Assembly (NCBI GenBank): GCA_030015575.1
Contig: JASDDO010000006.1
Location: 321,642,361 to 321,706,360 of the forward strand
DNA from: Agapanthus africanus
Taxonomy: Eukaryota; Streptophyta; Magnoliopsida; Asparagales; Amaryllidaceae
Length of the DNA stretch: 64,000 nt
Direction: 5' to 3'
The position numbers and the translations under genes are program-made. Position 1 is the first letter of the stretch; every line of letters begins with the position of its first letter. The notes beneath the pieces were generated by a model. The model was not told the DNA's origin. It saw only the letters and a program-made list of their open reading frames with translations, and searched no databases. Shown in pieces: positions 34,583 to 46,532 of the stretch.

Positions 34583-35478
34583 TACATAGACTGGCCATGT
34601 ATTCAGACATAAAGTCAATCAAATAGGCACTAAGAAAGATACGGCTCGAACTTAAGATGTGTATCAATGCTGAAATCAAGAAACTAATCGAATCCGGCGT
34701 CATCCAAGAGGTTCAATATCCCGACTGAATCGTTGATATCATTCCTGTGATAATGAAAAATTGGACAGTCCACATCTGTATGGACTTTCGGGACCTCAAA
34801 AAAGCATACCCAAAAGATGACTTTCTAATACCCGTTACCGAACTGATAATCAAAAGCATATCCACCCATGAGGTTTTGTCCTTCATGGATGGATCTTTAG
34901 GATACAACCAATTAAAAATAGATCCTGAGTACCATAAGCATACCGCCTTCCGGACACTGTTAGGTGTATTCTGTTACAAGGTGATGCTCTTCGGATTGAA
35001 AAACGCCAGAGCCACATACCAAAGAACCATGACAAAGATCTTCAATGACCTCATACACGAGATCGTCGAATGCTACATCGACGACCTTGTGGTAAAGAGC
35101 AAATCTCATGAGGAACATTGGAAACATCTAAAAATAGGGTTCCGACGTCTTCGGAAGTATAATCTGAAAATGAACCTTCTAAAATGCGCGTTTGGAGTCT
35201 CCTCAGGAAAATTCTAGGGATTTATTATTCGTCACCGAGGCATCGAAATCGATCCCTCAAAAATCAAGGAGATTATGGAAATGCCTTCGCCAAGAAACCT
35301 CTAACAATTGCGGTCTCTCTAAGAAAAGCTTACGTATATCCGGCGGTTCATTACCAACCACTCCGGAAAATATCGTCCCTACAGCCATCTGATGAAGAAA
35401 GGGGCCCCGTTCATCTAAGATCAGAAGTACCAAAACACACTAGACGAAATCAAGCAATACCTGCAAAATCCACCGGTA
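34583..35478 (+). pseudogene. Element C, piece 3: reverse transcriptase
   Basis: The RT of C continues from 22246. Open frame 34747-35217: VHICMDFRDLKKAYPKDDFL, LSFMDGSLGYNQLKIDPEYH, KHTAFRTLLGVFCYKVMLFG, then CYIDDLVVKSKS with both catalytic aspartates, ending in FGVSSGKF and a stop. The thumb (35218-35478) is shifted but readable as FIIRHRGIEIDPSKIKEIME. Stops before 34747 show the N-terminus is broken. It is related to D's RT but clearly distinct. Confidence 0.87.
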
Positions 35479-35904
35479 TTGGCCGCCCCGGTTAAGGGAA
35501 AACCTCTTATTCTATATACAAAAGCCCTTGAGGGTTCTCTAGGCGCACCGTGGGTACAAGAGAACGATCGAGGAAAAGAGATAACCCTGTCTTATTTAAC
35601 TCGAGTTCTCTTGGGGGAAGAAAGTAACTACCCCCCCCCAATCGAAAAGCACTGTTTAGCGCTAATCTTCGCAATAACGAAGCTCAGACGCTACGCCTTG
35701 GCACATAAGGTCCACCTCATATCAAAGGTGGATCCTCTCAAATATCCGATGTCGAAGGCTATACTGATGGGAAGGCTTGCCAAATGGGCCCTCCTCCTGA
35801 TGGAGTTTTCGATAAAATATTTCCCCCTCAAAGCAGTGAAAGGAAAAACTATCACCGAATTTCTCGCGGAACATCCGATACTAGCCGACTCCCATAAATT
35901 GTGA
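35479..35904 (+). pseudogene. Element C first RNase H
   Basis: 141 open residues: KGKPLILYTKALEGSLGAPW, LSYLTRVLLGEESNYPPPIE, KHCLALIFAITKLRRYALAH, then SKVDPLKYPMSKAILMGRLA, WALLLMEFSIKYFPLKAVKG, TEFLAEHPILAD. It parallels 27042-27533 of D. It ends in a stop just before the second RNase H. Confidence 0.87.
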
Positions 35905-35905
35905 G

Positions 35906-36200
35906 TTGCCGGATGAACACACGTTCAACGCAATCGAAGAAGAGAAAGAAGAAAATGATTCCCAATGGGAACTCTACTTCAAAGGAGCATATTCTATGAA
36001 GAGGCAAAAACAAAACACTCCCATAATCAAAACCAGGGTGGGTCTTATCTTCGTGACCTCGCAAGGAGGAATATTGCGCTACGCCCTCTCCTTGACGGAG
36101 CCAAGAACTAGCAATGAAGCGGAATATGAAATTTTGATAGCCGGTCTTGAGATCGCTATCGACATGGGAATCAAAGACCTCCTCATATATGGTGAAAGTG
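35906..36200 (+). pseudogene. Element C second RNase H, cut by element E
   Basis: The frame has WELYFKGAYS (D has ELYFDGSS, so the first catalytic Asp is Lys here), LTEPRTSNEAEYEILIAGLE, then LLIYGES where D reads VYGDSQL. The text stops mid-domain at AAGTG (36196-36200) because E's LTR starts at 36201. The rest of C should lie beyond E's far end, outside the window. Confidence 0.85.
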
Positions 36201-36968
36201 TGTCCTAGCACCACTACTATATTTAAACTGGCATCAAGCATGCAATTTTCAAAAATTTAGGGTGCTAAGGTACACTAACCTAGAACCTAACTAGAGTATT
36301 AGAGTTTATATGATGATATATCAAGTTTTAAACTAAGTGAAAGAAATAACAACCTTTGTAGATCGAGTCCTTCACTTCTATAGCTCCGGATAGTAGTCCC
36401 TACGACTCCTCTAGACTCCACTTGAAGAAGAAACGAGCTTGCTTCGCGATTTTCGTGTCGAAAATAATCCACCTTGAAGTTTCTCTAATTCAAGCTATCT
36501 CTTCACTAATCCACTATTAGTGAATGAAAAAACCTATACTTAATGGCTAATAGAGTGTGTAGGTTAATGAAGTAGGAGTATAAGCTCACTTAGAATACTC
36601 TAAAGCTCTAGGATTCACAACTCATGTGAGGGTTAGAGATTGAAGCAAGAGATAGAAGAAGAAGGAAAATGGAGATAGCTAAGGAAAAATGAGCTAGGGT
36701 AGAAATGAGGAAGTATGAAGAATGGCTTAATAAATCATTCACTTATTGAAGCATAAAATAAAATGAAATAATAAATTGCAACCATGCTTGTATAGTGAAC
36801 ACAAGTGAATAAACAAATAATCAAGCCATGCTTCACCCATTCCACAAATATCTCTCCTTTTTCCGCCTCATATTTCTATTTTCTCAAAATAGAAATGCCA
36901 TGGTTCATATAACACACACACACACACACACAAACATATATATATATATATATACATACATATATATA

Positions 36969-37004
<36 letters not shown>

Positions 37005-38355
37005 GAGAGAGAAATAATTAGTGAGCAATAATATTAGTTAATATATAATTATATCAAATATACATATATATCAAATTATTAAATCAACACTTGATTTAAT
37101 AATCCAGTTATATCATATATAACCGACTAATATCATTTATCTGTATACCATATTATCAAATCAATACTTGATTCAATAATCCGTTTATATCACATATAAC
37201 CTGACCGATAACAAATGTCACCGGATTAGAATACGGTATCACATACTCGTATTTAATCAGGCTCCCGCACATATCAGCATATGTGCCCTACTTCGTTTCG
37301 CTTGAACTATGAAATCTTTGTGTTGGACTCTAAAAACTCGTCAATACGCCAGCAGTAGGTAATGATCACATCAGTTACCTACAAGCCGTCGGCAGTACTA
37401 GCTGGACGTAATGGCTACCCAGCTATTGAGCGATTAGAACATCAAAAAGCAAGCTTGTCGAAACTCCCATGAAGCCTATAAGTAACACTTACAGTACAGT
37501 ACAGTCTTTTTGTCTGATATGTCGCATATCGAGTCTAGGGGTGGAATCGTCAGACCCAAGTAACTTGATAAGTCATGCCGATGTGTGGCTCATAACGGTT
37601 CGAGAAACTACTGATAACACTTACTAGTAAATCTCATCAGCCTGGACAGGTACTTACTGTTATAGCCAATCGAGCATAGCACAACATCAACTCCCAATAT
37701 CAGGAGAGACGAAAACCCTCCTATCGCTCACTGCCTCCATGTGACTCAGGACTGTACCCAAAATCCACATATTTGTAAGACTCCTTTGAGTCGTGGTAAG
37801 GTGGAAATCAAAGAAAAGTGGGAACCACACATGACACTATGACGATCTCGAGTCTACAGACTAACCCGTACCAGTATCACCAGAGAACTGCTATTTGACG
37901 ATAGGTATAGCACCATCTAGGAGTTCTCGGCGAGTCATGTTCGGTGTACCCATTCTCTAATGATCACATGTGTACAATCTTTGATGTCAAATACCAATGG
38001 TTATGGGATCAACCATCCCTCCTACAGGGTCAAGAAACGTACACACTGGTCTACTCTGGAATATCGATTCCCTGTCTCGATACTCTCTCGACTAGGAACA
38101 GTTAAAGGATCTGCTGGTGGACTACACAAGTCCCAGTAGTATGATCTGCATCATAGTCCTGGGAGTCAAGCAAACATCCTAAGGGCTTTATCAACATGTA
38201 TCAGAGAGACCGTATAATAATACAAGTGTACATGTTAAGATAAAGAGCAATCAGATAGAATACTATCATGTCGAGCAAGAAAGTTCTCTATATATATGTC
38301 CAAGCATCCACAATATCATACAATAATGGCCTCTAGGGCATATATATTCCTAACA
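36201..38355 (-). repeat. Element E 3' LTR (2,155 bp)
   Basis: On the minus strand it runs from TGTTAGGAATATATATG at 38355 to GGTGCTAGGACA at 36201. It contains a CA/TA microsatellite and an imperfect tandem pair of about 73 bp (about 37077-37200) with TATCAAATCAA.ACTTGATT. No gene is seen. Confidence 0.88.
36912..37003. repeat. (CA)n(TA)n microsatellite cluster
   Basis: A CA run of about 20 nt is followed by several TA runs interrupted by CATA. Confidence 0.95.
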
Positions 38356-38370
38356 ATCTCCCACTTGCAC
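38356..38370 (-). other. Polypurine tract of element E
   Basis: On the minus strand GTGCAAGTGGGAGAT directly precedes TGTTAGG; AAGTGGGAGATTGTT is the standard copia form. Confidence 0.92.
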
Positions 38371-38375
38371 TAAGG

Positions 38376-38927
38376 CTAGTTGTTGTAGTATCTCATACCC
38401 AACATCCCAAAAAATCTCTCAAACTGCGTCTGGGGGAGGGCCTTTGTGAATGGATCCGCTGTGTTATCATTCGTGTCAACTCTCCTGACCTCGATCTCCC
38501 GTCGATCTACTATCTTGCGGATCAGGTGATATCGCCTAAGAATATGTCTGGATCTCTGATAGGACCGGGGTTCCTTGGCTAAAGCCACAGCTCCAATGTT
38601 ATCACAATACAAAAGTATTGGATGCTCAATGGATGGAACCACACCAAGTTCAGCTATGAACTTCTTCATCCATATAGCCTCTTTGGCGGCATCATTGGCA
38701 GCAATGTATTCAGCCTCTATCGTCGATTCTGCTGCAGTATGTTGCTTGTCACTCTTCCAATATAATGCCCCTCCATTGAGGGTGAATACAAAACCCGAGA
38801 CTGACTTACTGTCGTCTTTATCACTCTGGAAGCTCGAATCGATAAAGGACTCCACCTGGAGTTCACCATTACCATATACCAAGAACATTTCTTTAGTCCT
38901 TCTCAAGTACTTAAGAATGTTCTTCAC
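38376..38927 (-). CDS. Element E RNase H (copia type)
   Basis: 183 open residues ending MLGMRYYNN, a few bases before the purine tract, so this is the natural end of pol. ILKYLRRTKEMFLVYGN leads into ESFIDSSFQSDKDDSKSVSG (first catalytic Asp), STIEAEYIAANDAAKEAIWM (Glu), LLYCDNIGAVALAKEPRSYQ (Asp), then HILRRYHLIRKIVDRREIEV and NTADPFTKALP. All three catalytic acidic positions are retained. The Met start is merely the first in frame; upstream, a stop interrupts the connection (H*TAVKNILKYL). Confidence 0.88.
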   Translation of the reverse strand: MKNILKYLRRTKEMFLVYGNGELQVESFIDSSFQSDKDDSKSVSGFVFTLNGGALYWKSDKQHTAAESTIEAEYIAANDAAKEAIWMKKFIAELGVVPSIEHPILLYCDNIGAVALAKEPRSYQRSRHILRRYHLIRKIVDRREIEVRRVDTNDNTADPFTKALPQTQFERFFGMLGMRYYNN

Positions 38928-39443
38928 AGCCGTCTAGTGCTTTTTCCCAGGATCTGATTGATACCTACTCACTACACATAGTGCGTAAGCTACATCCGAT
39001 CTGGTACATAACATCAAATACATGATAGAACCAACTGCAGAAGCATAGGGTATCACTGTCATGTGAGCCCTCTCCAAATCAGTCTTAGGAGACATCTCTT
39101 TGGAAAGAATGATTCCTGAATAATCAGGTAAATTATCACGCTAAGAATCTTCCATACTAAACCTCTTTAGTATGGTGTCAATGTACCTAGATTGGGATAA
39201 TCCCAACATCTGCTTAGATCTACCTTTATAGACCTTTATCCCCAGGATGTAAGAGACATCACCTAGATCTTTCATGGAGAACTTTTGTAATAAGAAGAGC
39301 TTGAATGAGTGTAGTATAGGAATATCATTTCCAATCAAGAGTATGCCATCCACGTACAATACGAGGAAGACAACCTAATTCACTACAACCTTTTTGTATA
39401 TACAAGGTTCATCTACATTTTTTTTGAAGTCAAACTTTTTGAC
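38928..39443 (-). pseudogene. Element E reverse transcriptase, C-terminal part
   Basis: The open frame 39141-39359 reads LYVDGILLIGND, FSMKDLGDVSYILGIKVYKG, MLGLSQSRYIDTILKRFSME. The active site is YVDG, not YVDD, so the second catalytic Asp is lost. Downstream, TRSDVAYALCVVSRYQSDPG is readable to about 38930. The upstream end is at F's insertion site TTGAC. Confidence 0.85.
39439..39443 (+). other. Left target-site duplication of element F (TTGAC)
   Basis: TTGAC precedes TGTTGGATATG and recurs at 49354-49358. Confidence 0.9.
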
Positions 39444-41538
39444 TGTTGGATATGTATGCCCTAGAGGCCATTATTGTATATGTATACATGTGGATGGTTG
39501 GGATATGTATGTATAGGACAATCTTGCTCAGTTTTATAGTATATTATTCGAGTTGTCTTTATCAGGATATGTTTATTTGTTTCTATTGATGTTTTATCCA
39601 GCTTGCACATATTGATAAAGACTCGATACAGTAGTATGCTATTATGGTTTGACTTTATCTTAACATGTACATATGTTATATATGTCGACCACATATTGAT
39701 AAAGCCCGTAGGATCTTGATTGACTACCAGCGATATGATGGTGATCATACTTGTGGGAGCTGGGTAGTCTATAAGCACATCCTTAAATATCCCAAGTCGC
39801 AAGAGTATCGAGATCGGGCATCGATACTCCAAAGTAGACTTGCGTGTACGTTTCTAGACCCCGACGAGGGGCGGTGGTTGGTCCCACAACCATTGATGTG
39901 ATCACCTAAGATTGTATACGGGTGCTCACTGGGGGTGAGTACACTGGACTGATTCGCTGAGAACATCTAGATGATATTATACCTATCGTCAGATAGCGGT
40001 TCTATTGTGACATGTATACAGGTTAGTCTTTGGACCTAAGATCGTCATTTTTCTTATGTGAGTTACTACTGTGATTTGATCACTACCCTACCACGGCTCT
40101 ACTGAGTCGTGCAAACAGGTTTTGGTTGGGTACAGTCCCGAGCCACATGGAGACAGTGAGTGATTGTCAGGGATTCGTCTCTCTAGGTATTGGGAGTTGA
40201 TATCACACTGTGTTCAATTGTTCAGGACCATAAGACCTTGGCCAAGGCAATTGGGATTTACTGATAGGTTGATCAGTAGTTTTCCGGATTGGTCCTGAGC
40301 CGAATCAGCACGAATTATCAGGTTATTAGGGTCTGACGCTTACCACCCCCTAGATCCGGTATGTGATACTCTTAGACGAAGAGACCGGACTGTACGGATA
40401 TTGTCACGGATAGGCTCAGTTATGATCCGGATGAGTTTGATCGTCGGCTTTCCATTTCGACAGGTACTCGGGTAGCTGTTACGTACAGGCAGTGTCGCTG
40501 ACGTGCTTGTAGTTATTGATTTATCTAGTAACGCACTGTCGGCGTACTGTCGAGTCTTTAGAGTCCCACACAAAGGGTTTCTCTGCTTCGGGCGAAACGA
40601 TATAGAGGCCGTATGGTTTTACGACAGGGTTCGATCACATACGTGTACTTGTTCACGTATGACATTCGGGCGGATAATACTAGCGGGCTTTGGTTTAAGC
40701 TGGATCCTAATATTATATTGTTGGATTATTTTCGTCTCTTTTGTATTCGTATTTTTTGGAATACGGATACGGGTATGTATATGCAGTGAGGGGTATTCTT
40801 GTAATTTGTAACAAGAGTGCTTCTACAAGAAGACACCTCATTATTTTTTAACCATTTATTTAAATGGTTAATGAGGTGAAGGGTGAGGTGTTATCATTAT
40901 TGAATGAAGCATGGCTACTTGGTGACTCACTTAGTGAGTCAGGGATTACTATTGAAGCAAGGTGGTATCTAGATATTTTGTGGAAAATATCTAGATATTT
41001 TGTGGTAAAGATATTTTTTTGGAGAGCTTGCTTTATTAGTCACAAGACTTAGCCATTCTTCATTCTATTATGCTCACTACAACACTCTCTCTCCTCCAGG
41101 CTCTCTTCTTCTTCCTTTTACCCTAACTTGTCTCATGAGTTGAGAATCCTAGGGTTCAAGAGCCTAAAAAAATCCTAATCACTCTTTACATCATCTAGGG
41201 CACTTAGATTAGCATACTAAGTAACCTAGTTATCTTGGTTTAAAGGTAGGAACTCAAAGTAGATACTCTCGGGTGGATCCTCTTTGACGTGAGGAAGCCA
41301 TCGATCAAGCTTAATCATGGAGGCCACTAGGAGCATGCTAAAGGAAAGGATTGAAGACTCGAAGGACTTGAGCCTCTTGGTATACACTCTTTTCATAATA
41401 GATAGTTTCTTTAGTTGCTAGTTAGGTTTATGGTAGATCCGGTTTAGGGTTATTCTAGCGCCAAATTTACATCGTTAGAAAAAAATTTGTTCCGCAATCT
41501 GCCTCAGTTGATGGCCAGGGCGTTACCATAACCTTTCA
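39444..41538 (+). repeat. Element F 5' LTR
   Basis: It runs from TGTTGGATATGTATGCCC to CATAACCTTTCA. Blocks such as ACTGTCGAGTCTTTAGAGTC recur in E's LTR in diverged form. No coding frame in it is convincing. Confidence 0.93.
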
Positions 41539-41551
41539 TGGTATCAGAGCC
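41539..41551 (+). other. Primer binding site of element F (initiator Met tRNA)
   Basis: TGGTATCAGAGCC immediately follows the LTR end TTTCA. Confidence 0.93.
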
Positions 41552-42678
41552 AGCCCATAAACTTTACACTAGCAGATTTAAACAATGTTAAAGTAACGAA
41601 ACCGAAATAACTCCGAAACACGAAACGAAAATCCAAGTTTCTGTTGAAATTTTCAGAGGCTCTATAATATTTTTAAACAATTGCAGAGTGCTCATTTACT
41701 TGTGGATAGAACACCATTGAAAGATGAGGTCAAGAATCAAAACCATGGCCGGCCACATTAGCATTTTTCTCGGCCTAGCCTGCCATGTAATGAGTTTTGA
41801 TGTCGTATTTTTTTGTGTTCCAGTCTCTTGGATTTAGGATTTCAGGTGTTGTTTGTTTTTGCCAAGTTTGGATATTCTGTTAGCTTTGATATTGGGGCAA
41901 TATGGGGTATTTCGAAGTCGTTATTTTTAACACTGTTTAATAGTTTCAGTACATACATTACTATTTGCAACCGTGAATGTCATTTGAGCGGTATAACTCT
42001 AACTGCTATATGTTCTTTTATACGGGTTTGCAAACATGACATTCACGTTGATGTTTTGTGTCTGTACTGTGGTTGTGATTGGATTGTCGTGGTGGATAGC
42101 TTAATGATGAAATGATAGTTGTATAGTTAAGATTCATTTGTATATTCATGTTGCAGGGTGAGCGTCCAGCATGTGGACTGCCGTCTTTACCAGATTGTAT
42201 ATTATTTGTTTAAGGCACGACCAGGTTGAGGTCGTTGTCACCATTGTACATATTATTTTTTATTTTCTGTACTAGGATTACCCCGTGGTGGAGAGCACGA
42301 ATAGCCGGGTTCTAGAAGGCAACAAGCACGCATCTCATGGCGCTGAGATGGAGGGGGCTTCACTCTTGAATTGGCGGGCTATTCTCCGCACTCGTGGTGG
42401 TATAGGATGACCTACAGAGGGGCGCTCAAGTTACCGGATCCTATGGAGTGATAGGTGACCCATTCACTTTGTTGATTGGGGTAGCCTCACTTCTGGGATT
42501 GGAGAGTTACTTGTCCCGCTCGTAGGGGTCCAGCTTTTCATTGCACAGGCTATCCACACGACAGGGAACGTCGGGTCTTATTTGCGGCTCAAATGAAACC
42601 CAAGGCTCTAAGATCACCATTCTATGTTGATTGGCTGAGATTTTGTGATGTTGCTTATTATCATGCCTGGGATGAATG

Positions 42679-42721
<43 letters not shown>

Positions 42722-43894
42722 AGTAGATGTTGTATATGTTTTGCACCCGCGCTAGTCCAGCCCCAACTCTGCCATTAGTTAAGTAACCTAATGGGTGATG
42801 ACGGGGCCCAGTGGCGAATGCGGGTGGTATATGCGTACATTATATTTTCGTTCTTTTCATGTGTGATAGGATTAATTGATAGGATAGCATTAATTTTGAT
42901 TAATGCAAGAAACGAAACCTAAAAAGATGTTGTTGGAACAAATTTCGAAAAACTATAGTTATATTCTTTCGCTTTGCATAGTGATATTCGGTCGTGAATA
43001 TCCAACACCTCATTCCACAAGGCAAGAGCTGAGATCCCTTCTTGGGGAGTGATCTCTTGAGCAAAAGTCTATACTACAGATTACTAGTTTTTTTTTTCAA
43101 AACAAGAAGTTTTCAAAAGCGGAGTCTAAACCACTCCTTTTTCAAAAACTACTCAGTTCCTTCAACTATATCAAATTCATTACGTTAAAAGGTTTTTCGC
43201 CAAAAACCCAACCGTAGCCCTCCGTCATTTCAGATAAGTAGCATTTAGTATTCTTGCTGTGTTGGTTGGCTTCCGTCAAGGCATAATGTACGGTAGCTGA
43301 ATGGTACTTATTGTTGCATGGATATGCATTAATTTAGGACAGTCGAACAGCCTTGTTGGCATCCATCAAGGGCGAGTACGGATGGGTCTAAATTAATCAG
43401 GACAATGACGGGTAGAACTTGACTCGCGCTTTATAATTTGTTGGCATCTGTCATGGTCATAAAACGCTTGGGGAAAAAACCACATCGGGAGTTTCAAACA
43501 TATAGGAAATTTGCATATTTAGCATACCTTCTGGAGTGTGGTGACTAGAGTGGATTCCATCTAGGTCATCACACAATTGGATCCCGATCCCACAGATGAG
43601 TAGGATTACTCTAGGGAGATTATTTCACTAAACAATCAATGCTATAAACCAAGTAGGTGTCTAGAACGGTGTTAGCGGGGCTACGCCTCCAGTCAAAAGA
43701 GGTTACATAATTAAGGAACTTCACCAAAGCGTTGGAAAACCTCCCTCGAAATACCAACATAAGCCTGGCCGAAAGGTTAAGTAAGTATTGTAAAGTGCGA
43801 TTAATCCTGACTAGTTCTCCTTTTAAGGTTTGATGGAGAATTCGGGGAAACAGTGGGAGCCATCCTGATTAGATAACTAATAACCAATCTAATC
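41552..43894 (+). other. Element F 5' leader, non-coding
   Basis: It holds no gag or pol motif. A TA/CA microsatellite (42680-42721) marks the middle. At 43266, 43356 and 43441 a TTGGC(A/T)TCCGTCA-like motif recurs 85-90 bp apart, a degenerate tandem repeat. The end is pyrimidine-rich (TTTCTCTCTCTCCAG, to 43936 just past this span), like a splice acceptor before gag. The frame at 41813-42115 (100 codons) has no recognisable domain. Confidence 0.6.
42680..42721. repeat. (TA)n(CA)n microsatellite
   Basis: About 13 TA units followed by about 7 CA units in the F leader. Confidence 0.95.
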
Positions 43895-44179
43895 TTGCAA
43901 GAGCGCACACTAAGTGTTTCTTTTCTCTCTCTCCAGGTAGCAACCATTTCACATCCTAATCAAGATAATAAAATGTATCGCTTAACCGATCTGAATTCTT
44001 ATTCGGGGCTAGGAAATGTCGATTCGACTCTAAACTATCAGAGCTGTCATAAGTATGAACAAGGGAAAAAGGATTACATGAATTCCTTGATGACCCCAAC
44101 GAAGAAAAAGCACACTATTGCGTCTTCATCAGGTGTTCTTGTTATTGAGAACTTTTTTTCGAACAGTCCTACCTCCTAG
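43895..44179 (+). pseudogene. Element F gag remnant
   Basis: 94 codons: VATISHPNQDNKMYRLTDLN looks like a gag N-terminus, then the text jumps to CHKYEQGKKDYMNSL, which resembles a mutated zinc knuckle (later Cys/His positions lost), and SSSGVLVIENFF, the usual run into protease. Most of gag, normally several hundred residues, is missing between these parts. It cannot form particles. Confidence 0.65.
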
Positions 44180-45502
44180 ATACTAGATATCGGATCAGAA
44201 TCTTATATCTGTAATTTATTGCAGAGACTAAGAAAAAGTAGGACAGTAGGAACTGGTGATATGCCCCTCAGAGTAGGGAACGGAGCACATGTAGATGCTG
44301 CAGCCGTTGGAGAATATCACATAGTATTGCCAGATGGTAATACTAAGATTTTGAATAATTGCTCCTATGTACCTTCCATGGTTTGCAACATCATATCAGT
44401 TTCTTTACATGATAAAGATGGATATAAATTTGTTCTTGATAGAAATATCATGAACATTTACGTTAATCAGGTATTGGTTGCAGAAGGTACACTGTGTAAT
44501 GGTATCTATGTTCTAAATCAAAATGCAATTTTCAATATACAAAACACACTTAACAGGAAGAGTTCAGATACGAACGAATCCTACTTATGGAATTTTAGAC
44601 TTGGTCATATCGGAGAGAAAAGACAAAGTAAGTTACATAAAGATGGATTTTTGAATACGTTCGAATTTTCATCTTATGAAACTTGTCAGTCTTATCTCAA
44701 GGGAAAAATGACTAAATCTCCGTTTACCGGACACGGAGAAAGAGCAGCAGAGCTCTTGGGACTCATACACAGTGATGTATGTGGTACAATGTCGATATAT
44801 GCACGGGGTGGGTTCTCGTACTTTATCACATTCACTGACGATCTCTCTAGGTTCGGATATGTGTATCTTATGAAACAAAAATCTGAAGCTTTTGAGAAAT
44901 TCAAAGATTAAAGAAACGAAGTAGAGAACCAGACTGGCAAAAGTATCAAGATCCTCCGATCTGATAGAGGAGAGGGGTACTTAAGTACGGAATTTTAGGA
45001 TTTTCTAAAAGAGAATGGTATTCTCTCTCAACTTACTCCTCCGTATACACCACAGCACAATGGTGTATCGGAGCGGAGGAAACGTACCCTATTGGACATG
45101 GTTCGCTCCATGATGAGTAACGCCGAGTTGCTTGTTTCATTTTGGGGATATGCGCTAGACTCTGCAGCAAATTTATTGAATAGAGTTCCGACCAAATCCG
45201 TGCCTACCACCCCATATGAAATATGGGAAGGGAAAAGAAAATACCTTAATTTTGTTAAGGTATGGGGATGTCCAGCTTATGTAAAGAAGCAGAACCCGGA
45301 CAAACTCGAGGCACGGGCAGTTTTGTGTAAGTTTGTAGGATATCCTAAACATTCGACAGGATATCTATTCTACCATACCGAGGAACAGAAGGTGTTTGTT
45401 ACTCGCCATGCAGACTTTTTAGAGAAAGAATTTCTTACAAAAAAAATTTGTGGGAGCGTGGTAGAACTGGAAGAAATTTCCAGAGGGGCAAACTATAACT
45501 GA
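44180..45502 (+). pseudogene. Element F protease and integrase, with stops
   Basis: After a stop at 44177 the protease site reads LDIGSESYIC (D-T-G changed to D-I-G). PSMVCNIISVSLHDKDGYKF follows. The pre-integrase zone has LWNFRLGHIGEKRQSKLHKD and a decayed CQSYLKGKM zinc site. In the core, LIHSDVCG (Asp), RSDRGEGYL (Asp) and GVSERR (Glu) are all kept, but stops at 44909-44911 and near 44997 split the frame. Open frames are 44219-44911 and 45092-45502, the latter ending LSVSFWGYAL-like (VSFWGYALDSAANLLNRV). Confidence 0.85.
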
Positions 45503-46532
45503 AAATTTTATAGAACCGCTAGATTCAGTAGTCCCAGACGAACCTCAACCACTCCGCAGATCTAGTAGGATTTTTCATCCACCCGAAAGATACTATAGTT
45601 TTCTCATAGATGGGGATCGAGAGGATCACAACTTGGAAGAAGATGATCCTAGTAGTTTCAGGTAGGCCATTATAAGCAGGGACTCTGATAAGTGGCTCAA
45701 TGTTATACAATCCGAAATGGAGTCCATGTACGCCAATAAGGTGTGGACCTTGGAAATTACTCCACCTGGGGTAAAACCCGTTGGATGCAAATGAATCTAC
45801 AAAAGGAAGATTGGTGTAGATGGGCAGGTGAAAACCTATAAGGCTAGATTTGTTGCAAAAGGTTTTCATCAAAGACCAGGATTGGACTATGACGAAACTT
45901 TTTCTCTAGTGGCTATGCTCAAATTCATTCGGATCTTACTTGCCATTGCTGCCTTCCATGACTATGAAATCTGGCAGATGGACGTAAAAACGGCTTTTCC
46001 AAACGAAAGTTTGGAAGAGTGCGTTTATATGAATCAGCCAGAAGGTTTTGTAGACAGAGGGAGCAGTGGGAAGGTGTGCAAGTTTCTCAAATCCATTTAT
46101 GAATTGAAGCAGGCATCACAGAGCTGGAACATCTGTTTTGATGAAACAGTCAAGGACTTTGACTTCATCAAAATCGAGGATGAACTATGTATTTATAAGA
46201 AGATTGTAAGACGAACTGTCATATTCCTAGTCTTGTACGTGGACAACATTCTGTTGATAGAAAATGATATTCTTATGCTAAAATCGGTCAAGCTGTTCTT
46301 ATCACAAAGGTTCTCCATGAAGGACCTGGGTGATTCCCCGTACATTCTGAGGATCAAGATCTGCAGAGATAGATCCAAGAGATTATTGGGACTTTCACAG
46401 TCCAGGTACATAGAGACCGTACTAAAGAGATTTAGTATGGAAGATTCCAAAAGCGGTAATATACCCGCACTGCATAGAATCACATCTCCAAAGAGATTTC
46501 TCCCAAAACTGATGAGGAGAGGGTTCGCATGA
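45503..46532 (+). pseudogene. Element F reverse transcriptase, altered active site
   Basis: A broken linker (45503-45827) leads to the frame 45828-46532 (234 codons): KTYKARFVAKGFHQRPGLDY, FHDYEIWQMDVKTAFPNESL, CKFLKSIYELKQASQSWNIC, then FLVLYVDNILLIENDILMLK. The catalytic pair is D-N (GAC AAC) where copia RTs have D-D, one G-to-A change that should abolish synthesis. FSMKDLGDSPYILRIKI and LLGLSQSRYIETVLKRFSME complete the palm and thumb. The frame is lost near 46500. Confidence 0.88.

Larger units (their letters stand above)
36201..39443 (-). mobile_element. Element E, 3' part: Ty1/copia on the minus strand
   Basis: It holds the 3' LTR, purine tract, RNase H and C-terminal RT of a copia element inserted in C. 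F interrupts it at 39443/39444 within RT. E's other parts are at 51899-53494 and 63810 to the window end. Its LTR is related to F's but diverged (for example TGTTAGGAATATATATGCCC against TGTTGGATATGTATGCCC). Confidence 0.88.

Noticed and set aside
35852..36241. 129-codon minus-strand frame over C's RNase H
   Set aside because: It is the antisense shadow of the RNase H coding sequence and crosses the border between C and E.
41813..42115. 100-codon frame in the F leader as a gag or captured gene
   Set aside because: No recognisable domain, hydrophobic and T-rich by composition, and located before the expected gag start.
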